Source: Sphingobium sp.
GTDB lineage: Bacteria; Pseudomonadota; Alphaproteobacteria; Sphingomonadales; Sphingomonadaceae
Direction: 5' to 3'
Assembly (NCBI GenBank): GCA_020446425.1
Contig: JAGRES010000008.1
Span: 124,001 to 188,000 of the forward strand
Length of the DNA: 64,000 bases
The number at the start of each line of letters is the position of its first letter. Position 1 is the first letter of the stretch. The position numbers and the translations under genes are program-made. The notes beneath the pieces are model-generated. The model was given only the letters and a program-made list of their open reading frames with translations. It ran no database searches and had not been told where the DNA came from. Shown piece after piece: positions 1 to 9,221 of this stretch.

Positions 1-1
1 C

Positions 2-1732
2 CGGCTGGTGTATAACAGCCCCAACCCCGACCTGCAGCTCTATGATATCGAGAAGGTCGAAATATTGGAGGGGCCGCAGGGCACATTATATGGCGCGGGC
101 TCGCTCGGCGGTATCATTCGCATCGTCCCCGCCGCGCCGCAAATGGATGGCGTCAAAGCCAGCCTATGGCCTAAAGCTTCGCTGACTGCGCATGGCGCGC
201 CGGGCTATGCTTTAGCGGGCATGCTGAACCTGCCGATAAACGACATGGCGGCGATCCGGGGTGTTGCCTATCACAAGCGGGAAGGCGGCTATATTGACGA
301 CGGCGGGCGTGGGCTCTCCAACATCAACAGTACCGAGATTTCCGGCCTCAGGCTCGGGGTCAGGCTTGAGCCCGCACCGGACTGGGCGCTCGATGTGCAG
401 GCCGTCACGCAAAAGACCGATACGGCTGACAGTCAATATGCGGAACTAGGCCATCCTCTGCTTATGAGGAGCAGCCTCATTGCGCAGCCTTATGACTCCG
501 ATTTCGAGAGCTATGCATTTTCGCTCTCGAAAAACTGGGGCAAGCTGCAACTGACTTCCGCCACCGGTCTTGTCTACCATGACAGCCGTGCCAGATATGA
601 CGCCTCCAGTCTCTCCGGCAACACTATCCCGACTGCTTTTGACCAGCGCCGCGATATCCGATTGCTCAGCCATGAAACGCGATTGGCGCTTTCGAACGAA
701 AATGGGATATCGGGTGTTGCAGGCATCAGTATGGTCGACAATCGCGATCGGATGATTCAATCGCTTGGAGCCGTGGACGCGCTCGCACCATTGAGCAATG
801 TTGTCCAAACCACACGGGAATATGCGCTTTTCGGAGAAGCTACAGCGCCTGTTTTGAACGGCGTGCGCGCGACATTGGGCGGCCGTTTCGTCCATATCCG
901 CAGCGCGGCCGAAATGGAGGTGGCCGAGAGCGTTGAAGTGGAGCCCAAGCGCCGCTCCTCGCAATTTTTGCCGACTGCGGCCCTGTCCTGGGCGCCGGAT
1001 GATAACGGGCTGCTCTATATCCGCTTTCAGAGGGGCTATCGGTCTGGCGGTATCAGTGTCTCGGGCAATGCTGGCGAGAATATCATTCACTTCAAGCCGG
1101 ACGCCATGGACACATGGGAAGCGGGCGTGCGCTGGGGGCTATCCCCATCCGCGCCAATCCGGGGTTCCGTGACCGGCTTTCTCTCCAAATGGCGGCGTAT
1201 TCAGGCAGACCTCGTGGACGAGAGAGGTTTCCCCATGACGCTCAATATTGGCGACGGCAAGATATATGGCGTTGCAGCCGATATCGAGTGGCACCCGTCC
1301 CCCTTGATGCAGGTTACGCTCGGCATGTTCGCCAATGAAAGCGAGCTGGTGAAACCGGCGGAAGGTTTCGACCCCGGCGAAGATGGCCGCCTCCCCAATA
1401 TTGCGGAACTGGGCGCGCAGTTTCAGGTACAGAAGCGCTGGCCGCTGGCCGGAGATAGGTATCTGATTACGATGGCGGGGCTGCGCTATATCGGCAAGTC
1501 TCAGCTCGGTATCGGCCCTAACCTGTCCATAGAGCAGGGCGGTTATACAGTCGCTAATGCCCTTGTTGAGCTCGGCGGCGAGCGCTGGACCTATTTCATT
1601 GAAATCGACAATCTGACCAACAGCGGCACCAACAGTTTTTCCTTGGGAAATCCTTTCACCATAAGCAGGCGAGACCAGATTACGCCGCTAAGACCTAGAA
1701 CGTTCAGTATTGGGCTGAAAGCCGGTTTTTAG
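2..1732 (+). CDS. TonB-dependent outer-membrane receptor, 5' end cut by the window edge
   Basis: C-terminal part of a TonB-dependent receptor, which imports scarce ligands across the outer membrane using TonB energy. The reading frame is open to the window edge, so the signal peptide, TonB box and start of the plug lie outside. The first visible residues are the end of the plug domain (VEILEGPQGTLYGAGSLGG, a hallmark of the family); the remaining roughly 530 residues alternate short polar turns and amphipathic strands as in a 22-strand barrel. The chain ends in phenylalanine (IGLKAGF), the usual outer-membrane C-terminal signature. The ligand cannot be told from the sequence. The family is certain; the full extent is unknown. 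Confidence 0.93.
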   Translation, partial: RLVYNSPNPDLQLYDIEKVEILEGPQGTLYGAGSLGGIIRIVPAAPQMDGVKASLWPKASLTAHGAPGYALAGMLNLPINDMAAIRGVAYHKREGGYIDDGGRGLSNINSTEISGLRLGVRLEPAPDWALDVQAVTQKTDTADSQYAELGHPLLMRSSLIAQPYDSDFESYAFSLSKNWGKLQLTSATGLVYHDSRARYDASSLSGNTIPTAFDQRRDIRLLSHETRLALSNENGISGVAGISMVDNRDRMIQSLGAVDALAPLSNVVQTTREYALFGEATAPVLNGVRATLGGRFVHIRSAAEMEVAESVEVEPKRRSSQFLPTAALSWAPDDNGLLYIRFQRGYRSGGISVSGNAGENIIHFKPDAMDTWEAGVRWGLSPSAPIRGSVTGFLSKWRRIQADLVDERGFPMTLNIGDGKIYGVAADIEWHPSPLMQVTLGMFANESELVKPAEGFDPGEDGRLPNIAELGAQFQVQKRWPLAGDRYLITMAGLRYIGKSQLGIGPNLSIEQGGYTVANALVELGGERWTYFIEIDNLTNSGTNSFSLGNPFTISRRDQITPLRPRTFSIGLKAGF

Positions 1733-1751
1733 TTTGTGGTTTCCGCAAATG

Positions 1752-1778
1752 TAATGCCGACCTGAATGAACGGCATTA
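1752..1778 (+). terminator. Possible terminator after the receptor gene
   Basis: A perfect 8-base inverted repeat (TAATGCCG / CGGCATTA) with an 11-base loop starts 20 bases after the receptor stop codon. The bases after it are AT-rich but do not form a clear T-run, so this is a weak terminator call. Confidence 0.35.
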
Positions 1779-1782
1779 ATTA

Positions 1783-1980
1783 TTGTCGCACTTCCATAAC
1801 CTGCCGTTCCGGAGTGTCCGAACACTGAGACCGTTTTCGGTTTGGGAAGGCTCTATTATCAAGAGCTTCGGAGTTTTAGCGGTCCCCTACCGCTCTTCTC
1901 GTGGCACCCTTGGGAAGGACCCGCAAGTAGGGGGCGTCCATAAGAGTCCGATAGTGTTTATTCCGGAACCATTACGGAAA
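1783..1980. other. Gene-free, lower-GC, hairpin-rich stretch beside tRNA-Glu
   Basis: No convincing coding sequence is present. A 70-codon frame on the plus strand starts at TTG, has no ribosome binding site and resembles no family I know. The stretch is lower in GC than its surroundings and holds several clean stems: GCTCT/AGAGC at 1850-1866, AGCGGT/ACCGCT at 1878-1894, a bulged stem GGACCC/GGGCGTCC at 1917-1939, and TTCCG/CGGAA at 1961-1979. Read on the minus strand it lies directly downstream of tRNA-Glu. It could be a small structured RNA, a decayed gene or an old integration scar. Confidence 0.4.
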
Positions 1981-2014
1981 ACCGCTAAGTACTAATCAAA
2001 AATGGCTAAAAAGC

Positions 2015-2089
2015 TGGTGACCCCTACGGGAATCGAACCCGTGTTTCAGCCGTGAAAGGGCCGCGTCCTAACCGCTAGACGAAGGGGCC
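2015..2089 (-). tRNA. tRNA-Glu (UUC)
   Basis: Read on the minus strand this folds as a complete cloverleaf. The 7-base acceptor stem is GGCCCCT/AGGGGTC, the anticodon loop is CTTTCAC (anticodon TTC, glutamate), and the T arm is ACGGG-TTCGATT-CCCGT. The discriminator base is A and the 3' CCA is encoded (2017-2015). tRNA genes of this type are common integration sites for mobile elements, but no integrase or repeated 3' tRNA end is visible in the window. Confidence 0.97.
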
Positions 2090-2207
2090 ACATCGGCAGC
2101 GCTTGGCGCTTGACGAAGCGAAGGCGGCATTAGGGGCAAGCGCGCATGGGGTCAACCCATATTGCGGGAAAATTTCCACGTTGTGGCGAAGGGGTGGTCA
2201 AGCGGTA

Positions 2208-3974
2208 TCAATCGGCCCAGGCGGCGTCGTCGAGATGCAGTTCGGCGCTGCGTCCGCCGCCCCAATCGTCGATCTTGGCGCGACCAGCCAGCCACAGCAT
2301 GCGGCCGTTGCCGCCACCGAGCAGGGCCTGCCCCAGCGGCGTATCCGCCTGCCGGAAACCAACGGCCTTCAGGCGCGCACCATCGGAGCCCGACACGACC
2401 AGCCGGACATGATTGCTGCCCACGATATCGGCCTTGACGATGCGCACAGGGCCGGTTGCGATGCGCGGGGAGGGCCAGCCGACCCCATAGGGACCGCCTT
2501 CATCGAGTTGACGCACCAGGTCGGGGTTGACGCCGCGCGGCGCCGTTAGGGCATCGAGCAGCAGCGACCGCTCTGCGCTGGCGTGCGTCACATCGGCGGA
2601 GAGGCGCTGGTCGAGAAATTCGTGCAGCTCCTCGATCCGGCCCTGCATTACCGTCAGCCCGGCGGCCATGGCATGCCCTCCGCCCGCTGCCAGCAGGCCG
2701 GTGTCCTTGGCAGCGAGCACCGCTGCGCCCAAGTCAACGCCGCTGATCGAACGCCCTGAACCCTTGCCGGTGCCGTCCTCATCCAGCGCGATTACGATTG
2801 CGGGGCGTTTGAGTTTCTCTTTCAGCCGTCCCGCGACAATGCCGATAACTCCGGGGTGCCAGCCTGTCCCGGTCACCTGCACGATGGCGCGATTGGACTG
2901 GCTTTCGGCCAGCTGCTCGGCCTGTTCCTGAACCGCTGCTTCGATGGCACGGCGCTCTTCGTTCAGCCTGTCGAGTTCGGCAGCGATTGCACGTGCCTCT
3001 TCGGGATCCGTAGTGGTGAGCAGACGCACGCCAAGGTCGGATTTACCGACCCGCCCGCCGGCGTTGATGCGCGGGCCCAAAGCAAAGCCGAGATCGGAAC
3101 AGAGCGGATCGCGCGTCAGGCGGCTGGCCTGAGCCAAGGCGACCAGACCGATATTCTGGCGCTGGCCCATGATCCTGAGCCCTTGGGACACGAAGGCCCG
3201 GTTGATCCCGCGCAACTGCGCGACGTCGGCGACTGTGCCCAGCGCAACAAGGTCCAGCAACTCCATCAGACGTGGTTCAGCGCGACCTTCAAAATATCCG
3301 CGATTGCGCAGTTCGCGCACTATTGCCGCGCCGAGCAGGAACGCGACGCCAACCGCCGCCATGTGCCCGTGCCCCGCACCTTCGTCGCTCTCATCGAGCC
3401 GGTTGGGGTTCACCAGCGCAACGCTCTCGGGAAGCTGCGACGCGCATTTATGGTGATCGACCACGATGACATCGACGCCAGCCTGTTTGGCCATTGCCAG
3501 CGCGTCGAAAGCCTGCGCACCGCAATCGACGGTCACGATCAGCGATGAGCCAGATTCCGCCAGTTTGACCAGTGCCTCACCGCTGGGGCCATAGCCTTCC
3601 ATCAGACGGTCGGGGATATAATAGCCTGCTTCCAGCCCCAGTGCGCGGAGCAAGCGGATGAGCAGCGCGGCGCTGGTCGCGCCATCGACGTCATAATCGC
3701 CATAGACAGTGACCTTCTCACCCTTACCGACGGCATCGGCAATACGCGCCGCAGCCTCATCCATGTCGCGAAATATCGAAGGGTCGGGCATGAATCCGCG
3801 AATGGTGGGATTGCGATGGCGTTCCAGCTCCTCTGGCGGGCATCCGCGCGCGAGCAGTAACTGCGTGGTGAGATCGTCGAGATGCAAACCGTCACCATTC
3901 GCTCGGGCTCTGTCGCCGCGCCAGCACCATTTCTGGCCTGTAATAGAGAGCGGGATTTGATTGATCGGCAGCAT
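2208..3974 (-). CDS. recJ: Single-stranded-DNA-specific 5'-3' exonuclease RecJ
   Basis: RecJ degrades single-stranded DNA 5' to 3' in RecF-pathway recombination, mismatch repair and base-excision repair. The protein carries the DHH phosphoesterase motifs: GDYDVDG in the first quarter, then VDCG and VDHHKC, which bind the catalytic metal ions. The DHHA1-type domain follows, with the GGGHAMAAG motif near residue 440, and then the C-terminal OB-type region. The chosen ATG gives 588 residues starting MLPINQIPLSI; an upstream in-frame start would add 15 residues without family support. The gene stands alone, convergent with nothing, and its 3' end is about 120 bases from tRNA-Glu. Confidence 0.95.
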   Translation of the reverse strand: MLPINQIPLSITGQKWCWRGDRARANGDGLHLDDLTTQLLLARGCPPEELERHRNPTIRGFMPDPSIFRDMDEAAARIADAVGKGEKVTVYGDYDVDGATSAALLIRLLRALGLEAGYYIPDRLMEGYGPSGEALVKLAESGSSLIVTVDCGAQAFDALAMAKQAGVDVIVVDHHKCASQLPESVALVNPNRLDESDEGAGHGHMAAVGVAFLLGAAIVRELRNRGYFEGRAEPRLMELLDLVALGTVADVAQLRGINRAFVSQGLRIMGQRQNIGLVALAQASRLTRDPLCSDLGFALGPRINAGGRVGKSDLGVRLLTTTDPEEARAIAAELDRLNEERRAIEAAVQEQAEQLAESQSNRAIVQVTGTGWHPGVIGIVAGRLKEKLKRPAIVIALDEDGTGKGSGRSISGVDLGAAVLAAKDTGLLAAGGGHAMAAGLTVMQGRIEELHEFLDQRLSADVTHASAERSLLLDALTAPRGVNPDLVRQLDEGGPYGVGWPSPRIATGPVRIVKADIVGSNHVRLVVSGSDGARLKAVGFRQADTPLGQALLGGGNGRMLWLAGRAKIDDWGGGRSAELHLDDAAWAD

Positions 3975-4105
3975 GCTTCTGACGTAATCAAGCGACCGCT
4001 GAACGCAAGCGAATAACAAAAGGCCGTTCTGAGCCTTGTGCGTGCCGCCGCGCGATATATCTATGACCTTCGTATCAATCCGGATGAGCTACAGATTCGC
4101 GTCTC

Positions 4106-5056
4106 ATGAATCCTATCATTTCCATTTCAGGCGTGGGTAAAACCTATGCCTCCGGCCATGTCGCGCTCGGCGCGGTCGATCTGGATATTCGCGAAGGCGA
4201 GATATTTGCTCTGCTCGGCCCCAATGGAGCGGGCAAGACGACGCTCATCAGCGTCATATGCGGTTTGGTGACGCCTTCATCGGGAACGATTTCCGTCGCC
4301 GGCCATGACATCATTCGCGATTACAAGGCGGCACGCTCCACAATCGGCCTGGTACCGCAGGAATTGCATACCGATGCATTCGAAAAAGTGATCGACACGG
4401 TGCAGTTCAGCCGCGGCCTATTCGGCAAACCGCGTGACGATGCGTTTATCGAGAAAATCCTGCGGGACCTCACCCTGTGGGATAAGCGCAATTCCAAGAT
4501 CATGGAACTGTCCGGTGGCATGAAGCGCCGGGTGATGATCGCCAAGGCGCTGGCGCATGAACCGCGCATATTGTTCCTCGATGAGCCGACTGCCGGTGTC
4601 GATGTCGAGCTGCGCAAGGATATGTGGAGGCTGGTGCGCCGCCTGCGCGAGACAGGCGTTACCATCATATTGACCACCCATTATATCGAAGAGGCCGAGG
4701 AGATGGCCGATCGCGTCGGCGTCATCAACAAGGGGCAGTTGCTGCTGGTCGATGACAAGGATGTCCTGATGCACAAGCTGGGCACCAAGACCATGACTAT
4801 CCATTTGGACGAAGCGGTTACGGCGATCCCAGAGGCGCTCCAACACTGGAATCTCAATCTTGTGCGCGACGGTCGGGATATCGAATATACTTATGATGCG
4901 ACGGCCCAGCAAAGCGAGGTGCCCGCTCTGATCTCTGCATTGCAGCTGTCCGGTGTTTCCTACGCCGATATCAGCACCCGCCAGAGCACACTGGAGGATA
5001 TATTCGTTGGCCTTGTCCACGCTGGCGATGTGAGCGAGGCGGAGGTGCAGGCATGA
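4106..5056 (+). CDS. ABC-2 type transporter, ATP-binding subunit
   Basis: Cytoplasmic ATPase of a two-component ABC exporter. It has Walker [10 protein letters not shown] near residue 40, signature LSGGMKRR near 138, Walker [13 protein letters not shown] near 157 and the switch histidine in [10 protein letters not shown]. The 80 or so residues after the ATPase core, ending in [10 protein letters not shown], are the small C-terminal domain usual in the drug/polysaccharide (YadG-like) subfamily. The stop codon overlaps the start of the permease gene by 4 bases (ATGA), so the two are translationally coupled. The substrate is not evident. The pair lies on the opposite strand between recJ and glpX. 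Confidence 0.93.
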   Translation: MNPIISISGVGKTYASGHVALGAVDLDIREGEIFALLGPNGAGKTTLISVICGLVTPSSGTISVAGHDIIRDYKAARSTIGLVPQELHTDAFEKVIDTVQFSRGLFGKPRDDAFIEKILRDLTLWDKRNSKIMELSGGMKRRVMIAKALAHEPRILFLDEPTAGVDVELRKDMWRLVRRLRETGVTIILTTHYIEEAEEMADRVGVINKGQLLLVDDKDVLMHKLGTKTMTIHLDEAVTAIPEALQHWNLNLVRDGRDIEYTYDATAQQSEVPALISALQLSGVSYADISTRQSTLEDIFVGLVHAGDVSEAEVQA

Positions 5057-5829
5057 ACCCGCCCTCCCTCAACTGGCGCGGAATGGCCGCAATCTACCGC
5101 TTTGAAATCCATCGCTTCGCACGCACGATATGGACCAGCCTGATGACGCCGGTCATCACAACGTCTCTCTATTTCATCGTGTTCGGTTCCGCGATTGGTT
5201 CGCGCATGACCGATATCGGCGGCATTCCCTATGCGGCCTTCATCGTGCCGGGGCTCATCATGCTGTCGATGTTTCAGGAGAGTATCTTCAACGCCAGCTT
5301 CGGCATCTACATGCCGAAATGGACCGGCACAATCTATGAGATATTGTCGGCGCCACTGTCTTCGCTCGAAATAGTGCTCGCCTATGTCGGCGCGGCGGCC
5401 AGCAAGTCAATAATGGTCGGCATGGTGATATTTGCGACAGCGCATTTATTCGTCGATGTCGACGTGGCGCATCCGCTTGCGATGGTGGGGTTCATGGCGC
5501 TGATCGCCATCAGCTTCTGCCTGTTCGGGTTTATCCTTGGCGTATGGGCGCAAAGCTTTGAGCAATTGCAGGTGATTCCGCTGCTCGTCATCATGCCGAT
5601 GACGTTTCTGGGTGGCGCCTTCTATTCCATCCATATGCTGCCGGAACCGTGGCGGACGATCACGTTGTTCAACCCGATCATTTACCTGATCAGTGGCTTT
5701 CGCTGGACCTTCTTCGGTAAAGGCGACGTGTCGATTGGCATCAGCCTGATCTTCATAGCCGCGATGTTGGCGCTGTGCATTGGCGCAGTCGCCTGGATAT
5801 TCAGGACGGGATACCGCCTCAAGAAATAG
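5053..5829 (+). CDS. ABC-2 type transporter permease (YadH-like)
   Basis: 258-residue inner-membrane permease that pairs with the ATPase just upstream through a 4-base overlap. Six hydrophobic segments are visible (about residues 30-50, 62-82, 108-132, 140-165, 172-192 and 228-250). The [15 protein letters not shown] stretch before the last helices is typical of ABC-2 membrane subunits. Such pairs export drugs, lipids or glycans; nothing here points to one of them. Confidence 0.92.
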   Translation: MNPPSLNWRGMAAIYRFEIHRFARTIWTSLMTPVITTSLYFIVFGSAIGSRMTDIGGIPYAAFIVPGLIMLSMFQESIFNASFGIYMPKWTGTIYEILSAPLSSLEIVLAYVGAAASKSIMVGMVIFATAHLFVDVDVAHPLAMVGFMALIAISFCLFGFILGVWAQSFEQLQVIPLLVIMPMTFLGGAFYSIHMLPEPWRTITLFNPIIYLISGFRWTFFGKGDVSIGISLIFIAAMLALCIGAVAWIFRTGYRLKK

Positions 5830-5845
5830 GCGCTTGCAGTTCAGG

Positions 5846-5868
5846 AGGCGGGGGCTCGGCTCCCGCCT
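5846..5868. terminator. Hairpin between convergent genes
   Basis: A 10-base-pair stem (AGGCGGGGGC / GCTCCCGCCT, one G-T pair) with a 3-base loop lies in the 44-base gap between the permease stop and the glpX stop. There is no T-run on either strand, so it may act as a transcription barrier or an mRNA 3' end protector rather than a classical intrinsic terminator. Confidence 0.35.
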
Positions 5869-5873
5869 GCCTC

Positions 5874-6860
5874 TTAGTTGTCCTTGTGCGCGGTGCGGTG
5901 TTCGCCCTTGATCCAGCGAACGGTACCGGATGAAGCACGCATCACGACGCTGTCAGTGGTCAGCAGACCGCCGGGCATACGCTTTACGCCGTGGAGCAGC
6001 GAGCCATCGGTCACACCCGTCGCGGCAAAGATACAGTCACCCTTGGCCAGTTCCTTGAGGTCGTAGACCTTGTCGAGGTCCGTGATGCCCCATTTGCGGG
6101 CGCGGGCGCGCTCATCATCGTTGCGGAACAGCAGGCGGCCCTTGAACTGGCCGCCGACGCAGCGCAGAGCCGCGCATGCCAGCACGCCTTCAGGCGCACC
6201 GCCGCTGCCCATATACATGTCTATGGTGGTTTCAGGATTGGTGGTCGCGATTACGCCGGCCACGTCGCCATCAGGAATCAGCATGATGCCACAGCCAATA
6301 TCGCGCAGCTCCGCGATCAGCTTTTCATGGCGGGGGCGGTCGAGCACGCAGACGATGATTTCGTCAGCTTCCACGCCCTTTGCCTTGGCGACGGCCTCGA
6401 CATTTTCGCGCACGCTCTTGTTGAGGTCGATGATGTCGTCGGGATAGCCGGGGCCGACAGCCAGCTTGTCCATATAAACGTCCGGCGCGTTGAGCAGGCA
6501 GCCTTCTTCTGCGGCGGCGAGCACCGCGAGCGCGTTGGGACCGGCCTTCGCCGTAATGGTCGTACCCTCCAGCGGATCGAGCGCAATGTCGATCTTGGGG
6601 CCCTTGCCGGGCGCGCCGCCGACCTTCTCGCCAATATAGAGCATCGGCGCTTCATCGCGTTCGCCTTCGCCGATCACAACGGTGCCGTCCATGTAAAGCT
6701 CGTCAAAGGCGCTGCGCATTGCCTCGACGGCAGCGGCATCGGCGGCCTTTTCATCGCCGCGCCCAATCAGGCGCGATGCGGCGATAGCGGCGGCCTCGGT
6801 CACACGAACCATTTCGAGAACCAGAACGCGATCAAGAACCGAACTAGCCTGCACCATCAT
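5874..6860 (-). CDS. glpX: Class II fructose-1,6-bisphosphatase
   Basis: Hydrolyses fructose 1,6-bisphosphate to fructose 6-phosphate in gluconeogenesis. The 328-residue length matches GlpX enzymes. Visible family motifs are GEGERDEAPMLYIG near residue 60, the metal-binding IALDPLEGTT near 90, and MGSGGAPEGVLA near 218. It is preceded on the same strand by hom with a 108-base gap, so the two may share a transcript. With pckA elsewhere in the window, it indicates active gluconeogenesis. Two adjacent ATG codons at the 5' end leave a one-codon uncertainty in the start. Confidence 0.95.
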   Translation of the reverse strand: MMVQASSVLDRVLVLEMVRVTEAAAIAASRLIGRGDEKAADAAAVEAMRSAFDELYMDGTVVIGEGERDEAPMLYIGEKVGGAPGKGPKIDIALDPLEGTTITAKAGPNALAVLAAAEEGCLLNAPDVYMDKLAVGPGYPDDIIDLNKSVRENVEAVAKAKGVEADEIIVCVLDRPRHEKLIAELRDIGCGIMLIPDGDVAGVIATTNPETTIDMYMGSGGAPEGVLACAALRCVGGQFKGRLLFRNDDERARARKWGITDLDKVYDLKELAKGDCIFAATGVTDGSLLHGVKRMPGGLLTTDSVVMRASSGTVRWIKGEHRTAHKDN

Positions 6861-6968
6861 TTATAATCCTTGCTGTGATAGATATATCTGCTGCGTCGCC
6901 CCGATAAGCGCTGAATGCGGGCTTGTCGAGTGCATCAACCGTAATCGCTAACTTCCGTTCGCTTCCGA

Positions 6969-8264
6969 TCAGTCCAAAATGTGGAGTACCAGAGGCTTGC
7001 TGACCAGACTGTCCGACCCGGCGAGGTTCGCAAGTGTCTGGCCGATAGTGCTTTCGGCACAATGATGAGTCACCACGCAGAGGATGACCGATCCATCCGC
7101 ATTCACTCCGCGCTGGATCAAACTCTCGATGGAAACGCCCGCATCGCGCATTGCCGCCGCGATTTCGGCCAGTACGCCGGGCTTGTCCTGCACCATGAAG
7201 CGCAAATAGGTGCGGCCGATCCGCGATCCGCTGTCTGCTTTCGACTGTATGTCGAGATGGGCGATCTGCATCGCGAACGGGTCGCCATATTCATCGCGCG
7301 CGACATCAATCAGATCGGCGACGACAGCAGATGCAGTCGGACCTTCGCCCGCCCCCGCGCCCTGAAAGAACAGGCGCCCAACGAAATTACCCTCGGCGAG
7401 CACAGCGTTGAGCGATCCGTCGACATGGGCGAAGGGATGATCCATCGGCACAAGCATGGGGTGGACCCTCTGGAAGAGACCGGTTTCGGTGTTCTCGGCC
7501 ATACCCACCAGGCGAATGCGATATCCCAGCGCGGCGGCTTCCTTGATGTCAGCCGCAACGATGTCCCGAATGCCCTCTATATCTACGCTATCGAAGTCGA
7601 TTTGCGTACCGAAGGCGAGGCTGGAGAGAATCGACAATTTATGAGCGGCGTCGATACCGTCGATATCGAAAGTCGGGTCGGCTTCCGCGTAACCGAGCTT
7701 CTGCGCCTCATCAAGAACGGCATCGAAATTCCGACCTTCCTTCTCCATTGTGGTCAGGATGTAATTACAGGTGCCGTTCAATATGCCGTAGACACGACTG
7801 ATCTCATTGGCGGCCGCGCCTTCCCTGAGCCCTTTGATGACCGGAATGCCGCCTGCGACGGCGGCCTCATATTTAAGTGGTATGCCCGCCTTCTCTGCTA
7901 GTTCCGCCAGAGCGAGGCCATGATGCGCCAACATGGCCTTGTTCGCGGTTACCAGGGGCTTGCCCGCGTTCAGGGTGGCGCGAGAGAGGGCGAGGGCAGG
8001 GCCATCGGATCCGCCGATCAGTTCGACTACCACGTCGACATCCTCGCATGCCGGCATTTTCATCATGTCGTCCATCCAGCGAAAGGCGGACATGTCGACG
8101 CCGCGGTCCTTACTCCGGTCCTTGGCGGAGACAGCCACAATTTCAATCGGTCGGCCAGCACGGCGGCTGATGAGAGCCTGATTCGCTTCGAGCAACCGTA
8201 TTACGCCCGTTCCAACCGTGCCGAGCCCGGCGACAGCAACACGCATGGCGCGCAAATTCTGCAT
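6969..8264 (-). CDS. hom: Homoserine dehydrogenase
   Basis: Reduces aspartate semialdehyde to homoserine, the branch point to threonine and methionine. The N-terminal NAD(P) fold shows GLGTVGTG near residue 13. The catalytic domain includes the family signature around GILNGTCNYILTTM (near 190) and the ADPTFDIDGIDAAHK motif (near 217). The last 80 residues (from about 350, PGVLAEIAAAM) form an ACT domain, which usually mediates threonine feedback. Length 431 is typical. A start at the seventh codon (MRVAVAG) is also possible. A 20-base near-palindrome (8301-8320) lies upstream. Confidence 0.95.
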   Translation of the reverse strand: MQNLRAMRVAVAGLGTVGTGVIRLLEANQALISRRAGRPIEIVAVSAKDRSKDRGVDMSAFRWMDDMMKMPACEDVDVVVELIGGSDGPALALSRATLNAGKPLVTANKAMLAHHGLALAELAEKAGIPLKYEAAVAGGIPVIKGLREGAAANEISRVYGILNGTCNYILTTMEKEGRNFDAVLDEAQKLGYAEADPTFDIDGIDAAHKLSILSSLAFGTQIDFDSVDIEGIRDIVAADIKEAAALGYRIRLVGMAENTETGLFQRVHPMLVPMDHPFAHVDGSLNAVLAEGNFVGRLFFQGAGAGEGPTASAVVADLIDVARDEYGDPFAMQIAHLDIQSKADSGSRIGRTYLRFMVQDKPGVLAEIAAAMRDAGVSIESLIQRGVNADGSVILCVVTHHCAESTIGQTLANLAGSDSLVSKPLVLHILD

Positions 8265-8338
8265 CTATATTCCCGTCCTGTTCATTATACCCGCGACAAA
8301 ACGCGCACATATGCGCGCATCACCCTAGGATGTCTCCG

Positions 8339-9175
8339 CTACAATGTGCGGCCGCAGCTGCCAAGGCTTTCCATGATAAGGGTGTAATCGCGTTGCGCGG
8401 CCTGCGCATCATACAGCGACAGATATTGCAGCGCCTCGGCGGGTAGCCGGGGAGGGAGGCTGCATGCCAGACGGTACCATAGCAGGGTGTTGCGTTGGGG
8501 GGGGGCAGCGGCTTCGTCCACGATCTCTCCCAGCGATACACCCCAGCGCGGCGTCTGGCCTGGCCTGCGGATTACAGACAGGGATATCGCCGCCTGGCTA
8601 TAGGTTTTCAGGAAAATCTGCGTCTCGCTTTCCCCTGCAACCGTCCCGGCGCTGTGAAAAGCGTCGCCCACCTTCATAATGGCGGGCGGCGAATCGCTTT
8701 GCAGCACCTCAGCCGCAATTGAACGCACCGTTTGATTGAGTTCCTCGCTCCATGGCTGACGGGCGTTGCGCGATACAAGCACGATCTGCCCGGCTCTGGG
8801 GGCTGGCTTCGCGAACAGTAGCACATGCTTCTCCTTCCGGAGCTGTCCGGCGCTCGCGGTTTTCCCCGCGAGGAAACTGACAGTCGGAGCGATACCGTTC
8901 TGGCCGCGAATCAGCGAGCTCACTCGGGCGTTAACCAAAACCCTTTTTTCCATGGGTTGGGTTTCGGTTTGTCCCCCGATTTCTATCGTTTCAACGCGCT
9001 TAATGCGTGCATCAATGATCAGCGGAGAAGCTGTAACCAGATCAGCCAGGTCGGCGTAGGATAGCATTGCCTGCTGTTTCCCGGAGCCGGCGGCGATAGC
9101 CGGAGGGAACGAGATTCCACCACATAGAAAAGCTATAAATGTTATATTTTTCAATATATTGAATGATTTTCGCAT
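8339..9175 (-). CDS. Exported protein of unknown function
   Basis: About 278 residues with a clear signal peptide: a basic start MRKSFNILKN, a hydrophobic core and a likely cleavage after AIAA. I do not recognise a family. The mature part is mixed alpha/beta with a motif VSFLAGK near residue 100, and it has two cysteines near the C-terminus (SLPPR region and LGSCGR). An in-frame ATG 8 codons upstream is also possible. The 5' end of the gene is notably AT-rich. A run of nine C bases on the coding strand (8505-8497) lies about 55 codons before the stop, where slippage would change the C-terminus. It is divergent from the tonB cluster and lies downstream of no obvious partner. Confidence 0.75.
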   Translation of the reverse strand: MRKSFNILKNITFIAFLCGGISFPPAIAAGSGKQQAMLSYADLADLVTASPLIIDARIKRVETIEIGGQTETQPMEKRVLVNARVSSLIRGQNGIAPTVSFLAGKTASAGQLRKEKHVLLFAKPAPRAGQIVLVSRNARQPWSEELNQTVRSIAAEVLQSDSPPAIMKVGDAFHSAGTVAGESETQIFLKTYSQAAISLSVIRRPGQTPRWGVSLGEIVDEAAAPPQRNTLLWYRLACSLPPRLPAEALQYLSLYDAQAAQRDYTLIMESLGSCGRTL

Positions 9176-9221
9176 GATGTTTTGACCTGCCATATTCACC
9201 GTCGTGATTCTCCGCTCGCTA

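Noticed and set aside
1783..1995. A 70-codon plus-strand frame
   Set aside because: TTG start, no ribosome binding site, no family resemblance, and it runs through several hairpins.
2150..2207. A tRNA-like GTGGTCAAGCGG string
   Set aside because: No acceptor, anticodon or T arm can be formed around it.
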